NCBI GenBank assembly: GCA_045862995.1
Contig: BTVX01000016.1
Span: forward strand, 23,680-87,679
Source: UBA2387 sp019454665
GTDB taxonomy: Bacteria; Armatimonadota; Fimbriimonadia; Fimbriimonadales; Fimbriimonadaceae
Direction of reading: 5' to 3'
Length of the DNA stretch: 64,000 nucleotides
Position numbers and translations under genes: made by a program. Of this stretch, positions 25,161 to 34,045 are shown piece after piece. Numbering within the stretch: the stretch's first letter is position 1; each line of letters opens with the position of its first letter. Under the pieces are notes generated by a model. The model saw only the letters and a program-made list of their open reading frames with translations. It was not told the origin of the DNA and searched no databases.

Positions 25161-27107
25161 TTGAACAGAGCGGCCAAGTTACTCTTCTTCATCGTCGCCA
25201 TCGCCCTGCTCGGCGTTTTTGCCCTGAACATGAGCAGCGGCGGGGGCTCGGGCTTGCTGATGACCGGCAAGACTCCCGCCAAGTGGGAGATCCAGCGGTT
25301 ACGGCAGGAGATCGAGGACAAGAACGTCAAAAAGGTCGAGTGGCAGGGCAACGAGATTCGGGGCACCAGCGAATCGGGCGAGAAGTTCGTGGTCACGGCC
25401 TTTGGCATCGAGACGATGCCGGGCGCGGGCCTGGTGTCCTTCTTCGACGCGCAGGACGTGGAGTACTCGCCGCAGCCGCCGCCCATGGGACAGGTCATTG
25501 CGAGCAATTTGGCGTACTTTGCCTTCCCGATCCTGCTCTTTGGCGTGCTTTGGTTCTTCATTTGGCGATCGGCCCAGGCGGGTGGCAACCAGGCGCTCAA
25601 CTTCGGGCGCAGCAAGGCCAAGCGCGTCGGCGAGACCGGCCCCAAGGTGACGTTCGAGGACGTCGCGGGCATCGAGGAGGCCAAGCAGGAACTCCACGAG
25701 ATCGTGGACTTCCTGAAGAACACCAAGAAGTACACGGCTTTGGGCGCGAAGATCCCGAAGGGCATTCTGCTCACCGGGCCTCCCGGCGTGGGCAAGACGC
25801 ACATCGCCCGGGCCGTGGCGGGCGAAGCGGGTGTGCCGTTCTTTCACATCAGCGGTTCGGATTTTGTGGAGATGTTCGTCGGTGTGGGCGCGGCCCGCGT
25901 ACGCGACCTGTTCGAGACGGCCAAGGCGCACCGGCCGAGCCTGATCTTCGTAGACGAAATTGACGCCGTCGGACGGCAGCGAGGCGCGGGACTCGGCGGC
26001 GGTCACGACGAGCGCGAGCAAACGCTCAACCAGTTGCTCGTCGAGATGGACGGCTTTGACCCGAACAGCGGCGTCATCTTGATTGCGGCGACCAACCGCC
26101 CCGACGTTCTAGACCCGGCTCTGCTCCGCCCAGGGCGCTTCGACCGGCAGATCGTCGTGGACGTGCCCGATGCCAAGGGCCGCGAGGCGATCCTCAAGAT
26201 CCATTCCCGAGGCAAGCCCTTGGAGAAGGAGATTGACATGGAGGTCTTGGCGAAGCGGACTCCCGGCTTTACCGGCGCCGACCTGGCGAACATGCTCAAC
26301 GAGGCCGCCCTCCTGGCCGCTCGACGCAATCAGTCGAAGATTGCCCAGCAGGACTTGGAAGAAGCCCTCGACCGCACCATCGCCGGTCCGCAGCGTCGCA
26401 GCCGCGTGATTGACGGCAAGGAGCGGGAGGTCATCGCCTACCACGAAGCCGGCCACGCTCTGGTGGGCGAGTTGCTGGAGCATTGCGACCCCGTTCACAA
26501 GGTCACGATTCTGCCGCGCGGCATGTCGCTCGGTTCGACATGGTCGCTGCCCGATGCCGACAAGTATCTGGTCTCCAAGCAGCAGATCCTTGACAACATC
26601 GCGATGACGCTGGGCGGTCGCGTGGCCGAGGAGATCGTCTACGACGAGATCACGACGGGCGCGAGCAACGACTTGGAGAAGGTCACGCGTATGTCGCGGG
26701 CCATGGTCTGCGAGTATGGGATGAGCGAGAAACTCGGCACCCTGGCGCTCGGTCGCCGGGGGCACAATCCGTTCCTCGGACGCGATTACGGTTCGGAAGA
26801 CCGCAACTACTCCGAAGACGTGGCCCGCATGATTGACGAGGAGGTGCGCTCCATTGTGGACCAGTGCCACGACCGCGCGCGGCAGATCCTGACCGACCAT
26901 CGTGGGAAGTTGGACAACGTGGTGCAAGCTCTGTTGGATCGCGAGACTTTGGATCGGGACGAGTTTTTGGCGGTCATGGAAGGCCGCGAGTTGCCGCCGG
27001 TAGTGAAGCCTTCCTCGCCGGATGGCAACGCGCCTTCGGTCGAGCGCAGCGCCGACAAGGACCGCAAGCCGCTGAACAAGCCTCGGTTCGAGCCGGGTCC
27101 GGCGTAG
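25161..27107 (+). CDS. ftsH: ATP-dependent zinc metalloprotease FtsH
   Basis: Membrane-bound AAA+ protease for quality control of membrane proteins and short-lived regulators. Using the TTG at 25161 as start (648 residues): transmembrane helix at about 7-28, periplasmic domain, second helix at about 115-135, AAA domain with Walker A G-P-P-G-V-G-K-T at 206-213 and Walker B L-I-F-V-D-E-I-D, and the zinc site H428-E-A-G-H432. The TTG has GGAG 5 nt upstream and gives a normal FtsH N-terminus. In-frame ATGs at 25068 and 25014 are alternatives but add a polar extension. The C-terminus is low-complexity and charged, as usual. Confidence 0.96.
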   Translation: MNRAAKLLFFIVAIALLGVFALNMSSGGGSGLLMTGKTPAKWEIQRLRQEIEDKNVKKVEWQGNEIRGTSESGEKFVVTAFGIETMPGAGLVSFFDAQDVEYSPQPPPMGQVIASNLAYFAFPILLFGVLWFFIWRSAQAGGNQALNFGRSKAKRVGETGPKVTFEDVAGIEEAKQELHEIVDFLKNTKKYTALGAKIPKGILLTGPPGVGKTHIARAVAGEAGVPFFHISGSDFVEMFVGVGAARVRDLFETAKAHRPSLIFVDEIDAVGRQRGAGLGGGHDEREQTLNQLLVEMDGFDPNSGVILIAATNRPDVLDPALLRPGRFDRQIVVDVPDAKGREAILKIHSRGKPLEKEIDMEVLAKRTPGFTGADLANMLNEAALLAARRNQSKIAQQDLEEALDRTIAGPQRRSRVIDGKEREVIAYHEAGHALVGELLEHCDPVHKVTILPRGMSLGSTWSLPDADKYLVSKQQILDNIAMTLGGRVAEEIVYDEITTGASNDLEKVTRMSRAMVCEYGMSEKLGTLALGRRGHNPFLGRDYGSEDRNYSEDVARMIDEEVRSIVDQCHDRARQILTDHRGKLDNVVQALLDRETLDRDEFLAVMEGRELPPVVKPSSPDGNAPSVERSADKDRKPLNKPRFEPGPA

Positions 27108-27137
27108 GGGCTCCCTGCCCGCCAGTTGCGTTCAAGG

Positions 27138-27167
27138 TTGAATACTCGTACCCAGAAGTGCTAAAGT
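27138..27167 (+). promoter_or_regulatory. Sigma70-type promoter for the DUF3800 gene
   Basis: TTGAAT (27138-27143), an 18-nt spacer and TAAAGT (27162-27167), 27 nt before the ATG at 27195. It separates the DUF3800 gene from ftsH. Confidence 0.5.
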
Positions 27168-27194
27168 GCGCCAACGGGCCGAGGATTCTGTGCC

Positions 27195-28103
27195 ATGAGC
27201 TACCTACTCTTCATGGATGAAAGTGGACATCACGGCGGCGCTGGGTACGAGGTTCGGGGAGGCATCGCACTTCCAGTCCGATCGGTTTGGCAGTTCACTC
27301 GCCGGATGCGGGGAATCGAGGCAAGGTGCTTTGGTGACTTGCTGAGCAAACACGGCACGGAGCTCAAGGCGACGAAGTTGCTTGAGCGAGATCGGGTGAG
27401 AAAGGCAAGCATGCGGCCCGACTTGGCCGATGCAGAGAGGCAGCGCCTTTGCCTTGAGTATCTCGGTCAGAAACGAAACAGCACCAAAGCGACTCTGGAA
27501 CACAACATCGCATACGCGCAAGCTGGGTGCCTCTTCGTCACGAGGCTGCTCCAACTCGTTCGGGATGAGGGCGGATTGGCGTTCGCCTCGATCGTGCCCG
27601 CCGACCACACCAAGCCCACTACGTCCATTTCCCGGACCTACGTGAGGCGTGACATCTGCTATCTCATGGAACGGTTCTTCTACTTCCTAGAGGAGAGGGG
27701 TGACTCCGGTGTCTTGGTACTCGACGAAACCGATCGCTCAGACGATCGTCGTTTCCTTCAGCGTCTGGAACGGTACTTCTCCAGCCACGACCAAGGGAAG
27801 GCACATTCGAGGTTAATTCTGCCAACGCCGCTCTTTACTGAATCGGCAATGTCGTACCCGATTCAGGCAGCCGATGTGATTTGCTATCTGATATCTCAGG
27901 GTTTTCGGCTGCAATCAATGGACATTCCAGCTCGACCAGACTTTAGACAAACGTGGCTTGACTTACTTGGTGCGCTTCGATTCCAGTGCAACAGGGAGAC
28001 CCGCGCGGGCGGAGTTCGGGTGATGCACTCGTTCGTCTACGTCAAAGACCCCTGGAAAGGATCCAGGGGGAGAAGGCAAGACACACCTGCAGAACGACCT
28101 TGA
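27195..28103 (+). CDS. DUF3800 domain protein
   Basis: A 302-residue soluble protein of the DUF3800 family. The N-terminal M-D-E-S-G-H motif is the family signature and the later acidic L-V-L-D-E-T-D-R and F-T-E-S-A-M-S-Y-P-I-Q-A-A-D-V-I-C-Y-L complete a likely RNase H-like metal centre. No activity is established for the family, which occurs near mobile elements and defence loci. The gene has a lower GC content and a freer codon use than its neighbours, with runs such as gatttgctatctgatatctc, which suggests acquisition by transfer. It stands alone with its own promoter between ftsH and a convergent glycosyltransferase. Confidence 0.85.
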   Translation: MSYLLFMDESGHHGGAGYEVRGGIALPVRSVWQFTRRMRGIEARCFGDLLSKHGTELKATKLLERDRVRKASMRPDLADAERQRLCLEYLGQKRNSTKATLEHNIAYAQAGCLFVTRLLQLVRDEGGLAFASIVPADHTKPTTSISRTYVRRDICYLMERFFYFLEERGDSGVLVLDETDRSDDRRFLQRLERYFSSHDQGKAHSRLILPTPLFTESAMSYPIQAADVICYLISQGFRLQSMDIPARPDFRQTWLDLLGALRFQCNRETRAGGVRVMHSFVYVKDPWKGSRGRRQDTPAERP

Positions 28104-28142
28104 GAGCGGTTCCAGGGGCCGAGCCTCCGTTGTCATGGTACC

Positions 28143-29096
28143 TCAGCTGTTCCACCGCTGCAGGTCGAGGGGCTCAAGGGCGTACATCCGCTCCGGACCG
28201 CAGTCTTGCCCCGGCCACAGCCGCCTCGCCGCGAGCCGAGGCGATAGCGAAAGCAGCCAGCGCTTCCAAGCCAGCGGCCAGCGAGGGTGGGTTCGAAGCG
28301 CCCGAAACGCCGCCCGCTTCGCGGCCGACCCGTCGCCAAAAAGTACATAGAGCGCCGAGAGATTGATCAAGTTGCGCGCGGTGCCGGCGCGGTCCGCCTT
28401 GGCCGATTCCGCCCAAGCCGCGATCGCTTCCCGCACCCGGATCTCCTCGATCAACTGCGGCTCGCGTCGGACGTAGCTGTTGTGCCCGTGTTGCCGCCAG
28501 TAGGTCAACCGCTCCGGGACACAAACAAGCGGCCCTCGCCGGCAAGCGGCGAGCAGGGCAAGCCAGTCCCCCGAATACCGGCACGAGGTCTCGAACGCCA
28601 GGCCGTCGCGCCGAAACACCACGCTCGACGCCAGAATGCGGTTTTCGTGCAGAAGGTGCGGCAGCAAGTCGCCCACTTCCGCGGTCGGCCAGTCGGCGTG
28701 GACGTCCTCCTCTAGGATCGCGCCGTCCGCGTCGGCCATCCAGCCGAGGGTGAAGCAGCCGCTTGCTTCGGGGTGCCGATCAAGGAGCGCGACCTGCTTG
28801 GCCAGCTTGGTCGGCTCCCAGAAGTCGTCCGAATTCAGGATGGCGACAAACTCGCCCTCGGTCATCTCGACGCCGCGCTGTTGACTCCCATAGGTGCCGA
28901 GGTTTCGGTCGTTGGTCAAGACCCGGATGCGTTGATCTTCAAAGCTACGGGCCACTTCGACGCTGTCGTCGGGGCTTTGGTCGTCCAGCACCAGCAGCGT
29001 CCAGTCCTCGCACGTTTGTGCCAGGACGGACTCGATGGCCGCGACGAGAAAGCGCGCGTGGTTGTAGCTTGGGATGATGACGGCGACGCGCGGCAC
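28143..29096 (-). CDS. Family 2 glycosyltransferase
   Basis: A 317-residue GT-A fold transferase acting with nucleotide sugars at the cytoplasmic face, probably for envelope polysaccharide or glycoprotein. The N-terminal V-I-I-P-S-Y-N-H-A-R-F is the nucleotide-binding start of GT2, L-D-D-Q-S-P-D-D-S follows, and the metal-binding D-x-D region is N-S-D-D-F at about residues 89-93. No membrane helix is seen, so it may depend on a partner for localisation. Its gene is close to the winged-helix gene (39 nt), in the same direction. Confidence 0.92.
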   Translation of the reverse strand: MPRVAVIIPSYNHARFLVAAIESVLAQTCEDWTLLVLDDQSPDDSVEVARSFEDQRIRVLTNDRNLGTYGSQQRGVEMTEGEFVAILNSDDFWEPTKLAKQVALLDRHPEASGCFTLGWMADADGAILEEDVHADWPTAEVGDLLPHLLHENRILASSVVFRRDGLAFETSCRYSGDWLALLAACRRGPLVCVPERLTYWRQHGHNSYVRREPQLIEEIRVREAIAAWAESAKADRAGTARNLINLSALYVLFGDGSAAKRAAFRALRTHPRWPLAWKRWLLSLSPRLAARRLWPGQDCGPERMYALEPLDLQRWNS

Positions 29097-29135
29097 GGGA
29101 GGGAGTCAACCCGTTTCGGCGCAGAAGGAGCAAGG

Positions 29136-30323
29136 TCAGGGGGCCGACAATCGCCTCAACAGCTCGATTTTGTTGGTTCGGCTCCTCGGGCTGTCCAGAC
29201 TGAACGAGCGGGCATCGCCCACTTCGCGCACGAAGTCCTGGGTTCTGGCGATCGCCTGGCGGAGCGCGTCATCGGGTTGGACGAAGCTGTACCAGACGAT
29301 TTCTTGTCGGGCGGGATCGAACTCCCAGAGGCCCACGATGCGACCCCGGTCCAGGATGGCGTGGCTGTGCAAGTCGAGCAGGTGTCCACTGGGGACGGGA
29401 CCGAACTCGCCCGCGGCCATTCGCTCGGCGTCTTGCGGTTCCAGCAAGGATCGCAACTCGCGCCGCAGGAGCAGGTGGGAATCCAAGCTCGCCACCAGGC
29501 GGTAATCGGGCTGCGATGGGGCTTCGAACGCTTGCCAAGCCTCCAACTGCTCGTCGGGCAACAACAGGTCGTCGCCAATGGAAACCACGTGGGCGGCCTC
29601 GCAAGCGGCGCGCGCATCGGTCGCGCCGCAACCGGCGAAGGCTTGGAACTGTGCCGTGGTCGCCGGGCCGATCCAGCGGAAGTACGCCGTGGCCAGCTCC
29701 CCGAGAACCCAGGCCGGGTCTTGCGGAGCTTTTGGCACGGGGCTGTTGGTCCAGAGCGCATAGCGGTACCGTTCCTGATCCAGCCGTCCAGTCGCGGGTA
29801 CACGCCGAACCGCGCCTTGCGCCTGCAACCAGCCCAAAGCGAGCGGCAAAGTGGTGCTGAGGCCGCGTTTCTTTCCCTCGGTACCGAGGTCCCGCACCTT
29901 CGATCCCAACCTCTGGCGAAGCTCGACCGGGTCCATTTCGTCTATCGCCAGCGCTTCGAGTACGCCTTCGCACAGGGCCTGAAACTCCTCGTCGGTCAAG
30001 CCGAGGTGCTTCCTCGCGGCGCGGATGGGGGTCTCGGCGGTCTTGCGGCCGGCAAGGGTTGCGAGGGCGAAGTCTTCTTGCCCGACGTAGTACGTGCAGC
30101 CCCGAGCGGCGGGCAGTTCCTGAATGTCCATGCACGCCGCCGCGAACTCGGCTTCGTCGCGGGTGATCCCGGCGCGGCTGAACAGCGACAGATAGGGGTT
30201 GACGCTGCCGACGCTGCGTGCCCAGCCGGCAGAGGCGAGCACCGCCCGAGCCGATTTCTTGGGGGCGGTTGTCAAACCTTGGCACCGCGCCCACCAGGCG
30301 CGCAGTTTGACAGGATGAACCAT
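29136..30323 (-). CDS. Winged-helix DNA-binding protein, AlkZ/YcaQ-like
   Basis: A 395-residue protein resembling the HTH_42 or AlkZ-like superfamily, in which several tandem winged helices form a DNA-binding cradle. Supporting stretches are A-R-A-V-L-A-S-A-G-W, L-P-L-A-L-G-W-L-Q-A-Q-G, A-Y-F-R-W-I-G-P-A-T and G-L-W-E-F-D-P. AlkZ and YcaQ are DNA glycosylases acting on crosslinks, using a Q-x-Q or Q-x-D motif; I do not see a clear counterpart, so glycosylase activity is uncertain. I prefer the ATG at 30323, which has a TATACA hexamer about 12 nt upstream. Confidence 0.7.
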   Translation of the reverse strand: MVHPVKLRAWWARCQGLTTAPKKSARAVLASAGWARSVGSVNPYLSLFSRAGITRDEAEFAAACMDIQELPAARGCTYYVGQEDFALATLAGRKTAETPIRAARKHLGLTDEEFQALCEGVLEALAIDEMDPVELRQRLGSKVRDLGTEGKKRGLSTTLPLALGWLQAQGAVRRVPATGRLDQERYRYALWTNSPVPKAPQDPAWVLGELATAYFRWIGPATTAQFQAFAGCGATDARAACEAAHVVSIGDDLLLPDEQLEAWQAFEAPSQPDYRLVASLDSHLLLRRELRSLLEPQDAERMAAGEFGPVPSGHLLDLHSHAILDRGRIVGLWEFDPARQEIVWYSFVQPDDALRQAIARTQDFVREVGDARSFSLDSPRSRTNKIELLRRLSAP

Positions 30324-30372
30324 GCAGACGCTTGTATACCCCGATTGGATGGGTCTCTCGACTTGAAACACC

Positions 30373-33300
30373 CTAGAATCTCAGTTGATAGTTGAACAGG
30401 ACGGTCCAGTTGTTGCGTTTCCAGCCGTCGGCGATGGAATGCTCGTAGGACACGTTGCCGGCGAAGACGCTGAACAATTGGTTGGGCCCCGGCTTTTGGT
30501 CGAAACGCAGGTGATAGCGGTGGACGGTTTGGCGCTTGCCGGCGAGGTCCTTCTGCTCGACGCCATAGAACAGCGACAGCGGCGAACCGCTCTTGTTGAA
30601 CAGGCTGAGGTCAATGCCGCCGATCCGGGAGAGCGACTTCTTGCTCTCGTCAATCAGTTCTTCCCAGCTGAGGCCCATCTTGGTGTCGGGGTTGCGGCTG
30701 AAGCCGAGGCGCCACTTGTTGGCGTGAGCCGCCTTGACGATGGAGCCGAGGAACGCGTCGCCCTTCGTGGTCTCGGGGTTGGTTTGGACGTTGTGCGAGA
30801 GTTCCACGCCGCTCCACGGACGCCACGTGACGGCATAGTTGCGCATCACGATCTGCTCGTCGCCGGGCAGCGTTCGCGTCTTGTACTCAAGGGCGAGGTT
30901 CAGCCGGGCCTTTTCGCTCGGATCGGTGTTGAACGAGAACTTGCGGTCCACGCCTCGGTCGCCGGTTGGGTGGACTTGGCTCTTGTACGCAAAGCCGAAC
31001 GAGGTCGAACCCAGTTTGGCGCCGAAGTTGAAGTCGCGGTTTTCCTTGCGCCAGTCGAAGTGGTTGCGTTCGGTGTCGGCTGCGAAGCGGAACGTCACGT
31101 TGCTGAGCGGGCCGAATTGGAGCGGCTTGACGGTGCCGAGTTGGACGTTGCCGACGTGGCGATTCTGTCGCGATTCGTCCACGCGATCCACGTTGTAGTT
31201 GGCGCTGTCAATCTTGACGTCGCCGACTTGCCCGGGCGTCACGCTGAGGTCCGACTTGAGCGACGCGCCTTGGTCGCCCTTGAGTTGACGATCCACTCCG
31301 TACTTGATCCGGATGTTCTGGCCGAAGTCGTACCAGAAGCCGTAGACCCGCTTCGTCTCGTCCTTCTCTTCGCCTTCGCGGTTGATTTTGACGTCGGTGA
31401 CGCTCACGCCCATGCGCGGAGTGATTTCTTTGCTGACCGTGTTGGCGCTGACCTTCTCCTCGGTGCCGCCTTCGAACTTGGTGACGATCTGTTCGGTCTT
31501 GAACGAGGTCTTGGCGTCGATTTTGGTTTCGTAGCCGACGTAAGTCTTCGTGCGGTCGGGCTCTTTGGCCTCGGTGCCATCGTAGGTCACTTTCTCTTCG
31601 GCGAAGCTGACGGCGCCGAACCGCCCGAAGTCGCGGCGGATGGACCATGTGTCGTGTTGCTGCGCGAAGATGGTGTTCAGCGGGTCGTCGTCCTTGCGCA
31701 CGATGCGGGAAGCGTCCACCTGGGTGTGCTTGTCCAAAGCGTAGGCCAACCGGGTTTCACGGTAGACCTTGTCTCGCTCCAGCGACGAGTTCTTCGCGTC
31801 GTACCACTGGGCGTACACCTTGAGCGTCGGCAGGATCTGCCAGCGGGCGAGCATCTCGCTTTGCTTGTAGCCCTTCAATCCGGCGAAGAGTTGCCGCTCG
31901 GGGTGCAGGTACTGGCCCACGTCGTTGAATCCGTCGTCCACGTTTCGGGTGACGAACTTCACGTCCAGGTTATTGCTCGTCAGTCCGGTTTCGGTGCGTT
32001 CGAGTCCGCCGTTGGGGCCGTCCACTTGAAGCTGCGAGAACGTTGCCTTGCCGCCCTTCGGGAGCGCGGTCGAAGCCTCGACTTCGCTGGTGTCGAGTCC
32101 CGCCACGTTGCCGAGTTGGTGCCGCTCGAACTCCATGAGCTTGCCGAACTCGTTGAAGCCGTTGCCCGTTCGCTGGTTGCGGAACTTGAACGCCGCGCTC
32201 TTGCCCACGATCTGCAGGAAGTCCACCGTGGCGCCCGAGGTCATGCCGCTGACGGACAGCGACTCGGCTCGGACGTTGACGTCCTTGAGCGGTTGGCCCG
32301 TGATTCGCGTCGAGGTGCGGTCAATGCCGTACCCGCCGGCGAACGTCCCGGCTTCGGTGTTCTTGATCTGGATGCCCGTGGGCTGATACATCTGGGCAAC
32401 GCCTTGCACATGCGCCCCGAGTTCGGCGGGAGCGAGGTTGGGCAGCGCACCGAACTTCGCGTCCACGATCTTCTCATTGCGCGTGACGGTGAACCCGCCC
32501 AACTGGGCCGACAGGTCGGTGGAGCGGAAGTCGCCGTTGTCGTTGCGGACCGCACTGGACGAGAACTTGACCGGCGACTTCGCGCCGAGCAGGGCCGTTT
32601 CCACGCCGAACCACTCGCGGCGCAGGCCACCCTCGCGCGCCCACTGGCCGCGCTCGCCTTCCGCCAACCCGCCGAAAGCCGTGAAGCCGTCTTCGATGTG
32701 CTGGTCGCCGTACGTGAACTTGGTTTGGACGGCTTCCATCGTGATCGCTCGCCGATGGATGCCCTTGCCGTTGCCGTCCTCGATCTTGTTGGCCGTGTAG
32801 CTCAGGGCGCCGACCGACTGCTTGAACCCGATCGCCAAGTTCTCGCGATTCAGTCCGGCTTCTTTCTTGAGTTGCTCGCGGTCGCCTTCGGCGAGGTCGT
32901 TGAACCGCTTGAAGTTCTTATCGCTCTTGCGGGAATCCCAGTTGAGGCTGAAACCGCCGGAGGCGAATCCGAGCGTCCGCCATTCGAGCGAACCCGTGTC
33001 GTCCTTCACGGTCCGCATGGACTGGCTGAACTTCCCGATGCCGACGTTGGCGTCTTGGAGGCTGAAGCCTTGGCGCTCGAGACCACGCTCTTTGCGGAGT
33101 TGATCCACGTTCGCGCCCTGCAAGCTCCCCGCGACGGCGTTGAAGCCCGTAAAGTTCTTGCTGATGTCCTGGTAGTCCACCGTCACCGAGCCGCCCAGAA
33201 GCCCGGCTTTCATTTGCTGGACCACGAACTTGGACTTGCCGGTCTCGGTCTCTTTCTTGGCGCCATCGAACTCGAAACCGGAGCGCGCTTCGGTGCGTTG

Positions 33301-33861
33301 CCGGTCGCCCACCATGTAGGCGCCTGCGATGGACCAGCCTGGCGCGACGGAGAAGCTGTTGTTGAGGCCGTAGACGTTCGAGCGGAGGACCGAGCCGTCT
33401 TGCATGCGCTCGGTCATGCCCAGGCCCAGCACCATACCCATCGCTCCCGGCACGAGGTCGAACCTCATGCTGCCCAACTTGGCGGCGAGGTCGGAGGTCC
33501 CGGACTTGATCTTGCCTTCGGGATCGTGGCGGTAGATGGCGCGGAGCGTGTCGCCCGGCCGAGCCTGAATCATCAGGTAGACGACGCCGGCTTCGGCATC
33601 GAGGTGGTAGTCCCGGCCGCGCTTGAGGACCTTGCCGCCCAGTTCGAGTTGCTCGCTTCCAGGAACGATGTAGCCATGCCGGAGCGCCAAGCCGATCTCA
33701 TCGGGGCGAACGGGCACGAGGTCAATGGACTGACGCCCCGCGACCACGGGCGTCGGCGTTTCCGACGTTCCGTTGGCTTCCATCGAGACCTGACCGTGTG
33801 TCCACGCTCCTAGCGCGACGGTCAGACTCATGGCGTAGCTTCTCAGGCGGGGGACGTGCAT
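30373..33861 (-). CDS. Large outer-membrane-barrel-like protein with about 80-residue repeats
   Basis: A 1162-residue exported protein with a signal peptide in the first ~26 residues (M-S-L-T-V-A-L-G-A-W). The rest is beta-rich with alternating polar and hydrophobic residues and ends in aromatic-F (N-Y-Q-L-R-F), the usual outer-membrane barrel C-terminus. The N-terminal half contains six related blocks at about residues 233, 314, 391, 467, 567 and 643, each with a motif like F-x-x-F-x-x-L-A-E-G-x-R-x-Q-L followed by G-L. The start could also be the ATG at 33870; I prefer 33861 because TATACT at 33880-33875 would put the transcript start between them. No named family is recognised. Confidence 0.75.
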   Translation of the reverse strand: MHVPRLRSYAMSLTVALGAWTHGQVSMEANGTSETPTPVVAGRQSIDLVPVRPDEIGLALRHGYIVPGSEQLELGGKVLKRGRDYHLDAEAGVVYLMIQARPGDTLRAIYRHDPEGKIKSGTSDLAAKLGSMRFDLVPGAMGMVLGLGMTERMQDGSVLRSNVYGLNNSFSVAPGWSIAGAYMVGDRQRTEARSGFEFDGAKKETETGKSKFVVQQMKAGLLGGSVTVDYQDISKNFTGFNAVAGSLQGANVDQLRKERGLERQGFSLQDANVGIGKFSQSMRTVKDDTGSLEWRTLGFASGGFSLNWDSRKSDKNFKRFNDLAEGDREQLKKEAGLNRENLAIGFKQSVGALSYTANKIEDGNGKGIHRRAITMEAVQTKFTYGDQHIEDGFTAFGGLAEGERGQWAREGGLRREWFGVETALLGAKSPVKFSSSAVRNDNGDFRSTDLSAQLGGFTVTRNEKIVDAKFGALPNLAPAELGAHVQGVAQMYQPTGIQIKNTEAGTFAGGYGIDRTSTRITGQPLKDVNVRAESLSVSGMTSGATVDFLQIVGKSAAFKFRNQRTGNGFNEFGKLMEFERHQLGNVAGLDTSEVEASTALPKGGKATFSQLQVDGPNGGLERTETGLTSNNLDVKFVTRNVDDGFNDVGQYLHPERQLFAGLKGYKQSEMLARWQILPTLKVYAQWYDAKNSSLERDKVYRETRLAYALDKHTQVDASRIVRKDDDPLNTIFAQQHDTWSIRRDFGRFGAVSFAEEKVTYDGTEAKEPDRTKTYVGYETKIDAKTSFKTEQIVTKFEGGTEEKVSANTVSKEITPRMGVSVTDVKINREGEEKDETKRVYGFWYDFGQNIRIKYGVDRQLKGDQGASLKSDLSVTPGQVGDVKIDSANYNVDRVDESRQNRHVGNVQLGTVKPLQFGPLSNVTFRFAADTERNHFDWRKENRDFNFGAKLGSTSFGFAYKSQVHPTGDRGVDRKFSFNTDPSEKARLNLALEYKTRTLPGDEQIVMRNYAVTWRPWSGVELSHNVQTNPETTKGDAFLGSIVKAAHANKWRLGFSRNPDTKMGLSWEELIDESKKSLSRIGGIDLSLFNKSGSPLSLFYGVEQKDLAGKRQTVHRYHLRFDQKPGPNQLFSVFAGNVSYEHSIADGWKRNNWTVLFNYQLRF

Positions 33862-34005
33862 GACCTCCATTGTCAGTATAGGCCATTCCTTGGCCATCAG
33901 ATTCATTTGAACCTGACTTTTTCTTGACGTTTGCTCGGATTCGGCGTTACACCGCCCGGATGCGGGGGCCGGTCAGAGGCAGATTCCGCAGAGAGAGCGG
34001 GCCCA

Positions 34006-34035
34006 AGGACCTATGCCGAAGCCGGCATAGGTCCT
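34006..34035 (-). terminator. Hairpin terminator after the BNR protein gene
   Basis: Perfect 13-bp inverted repeat (AGGACCTATGCCG at 34006-34018, CGGCATAGGTCCT at 34023-34035, loop AAGC). It lies 10 nt beyond the stop of the minus-strand gene at 34046. The U-tract is weak (TTGGGC on the minus strand), so it may act as a stabilising 3' hairpin as well. Confidence 0.75.
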
Positions 34036-34045
34036 CGGTGGATCG

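Noticed and set aside
27108..28142. DUF3800 gene as part of a larger defence island
   Set aside because: Neighbours are ftsH and a glycosyltransferase; no other defence gene, transposase or integrase is visible.
30385..33813. A long open frame of over 1100 codons antisense to the large barrel protein
   Set aside because: High GC content keeps antisense frames open; the encoded protein is Val/Leu/His/Arg-rich without domains or a signal, and the sense frame has a signal peptide and repeats.
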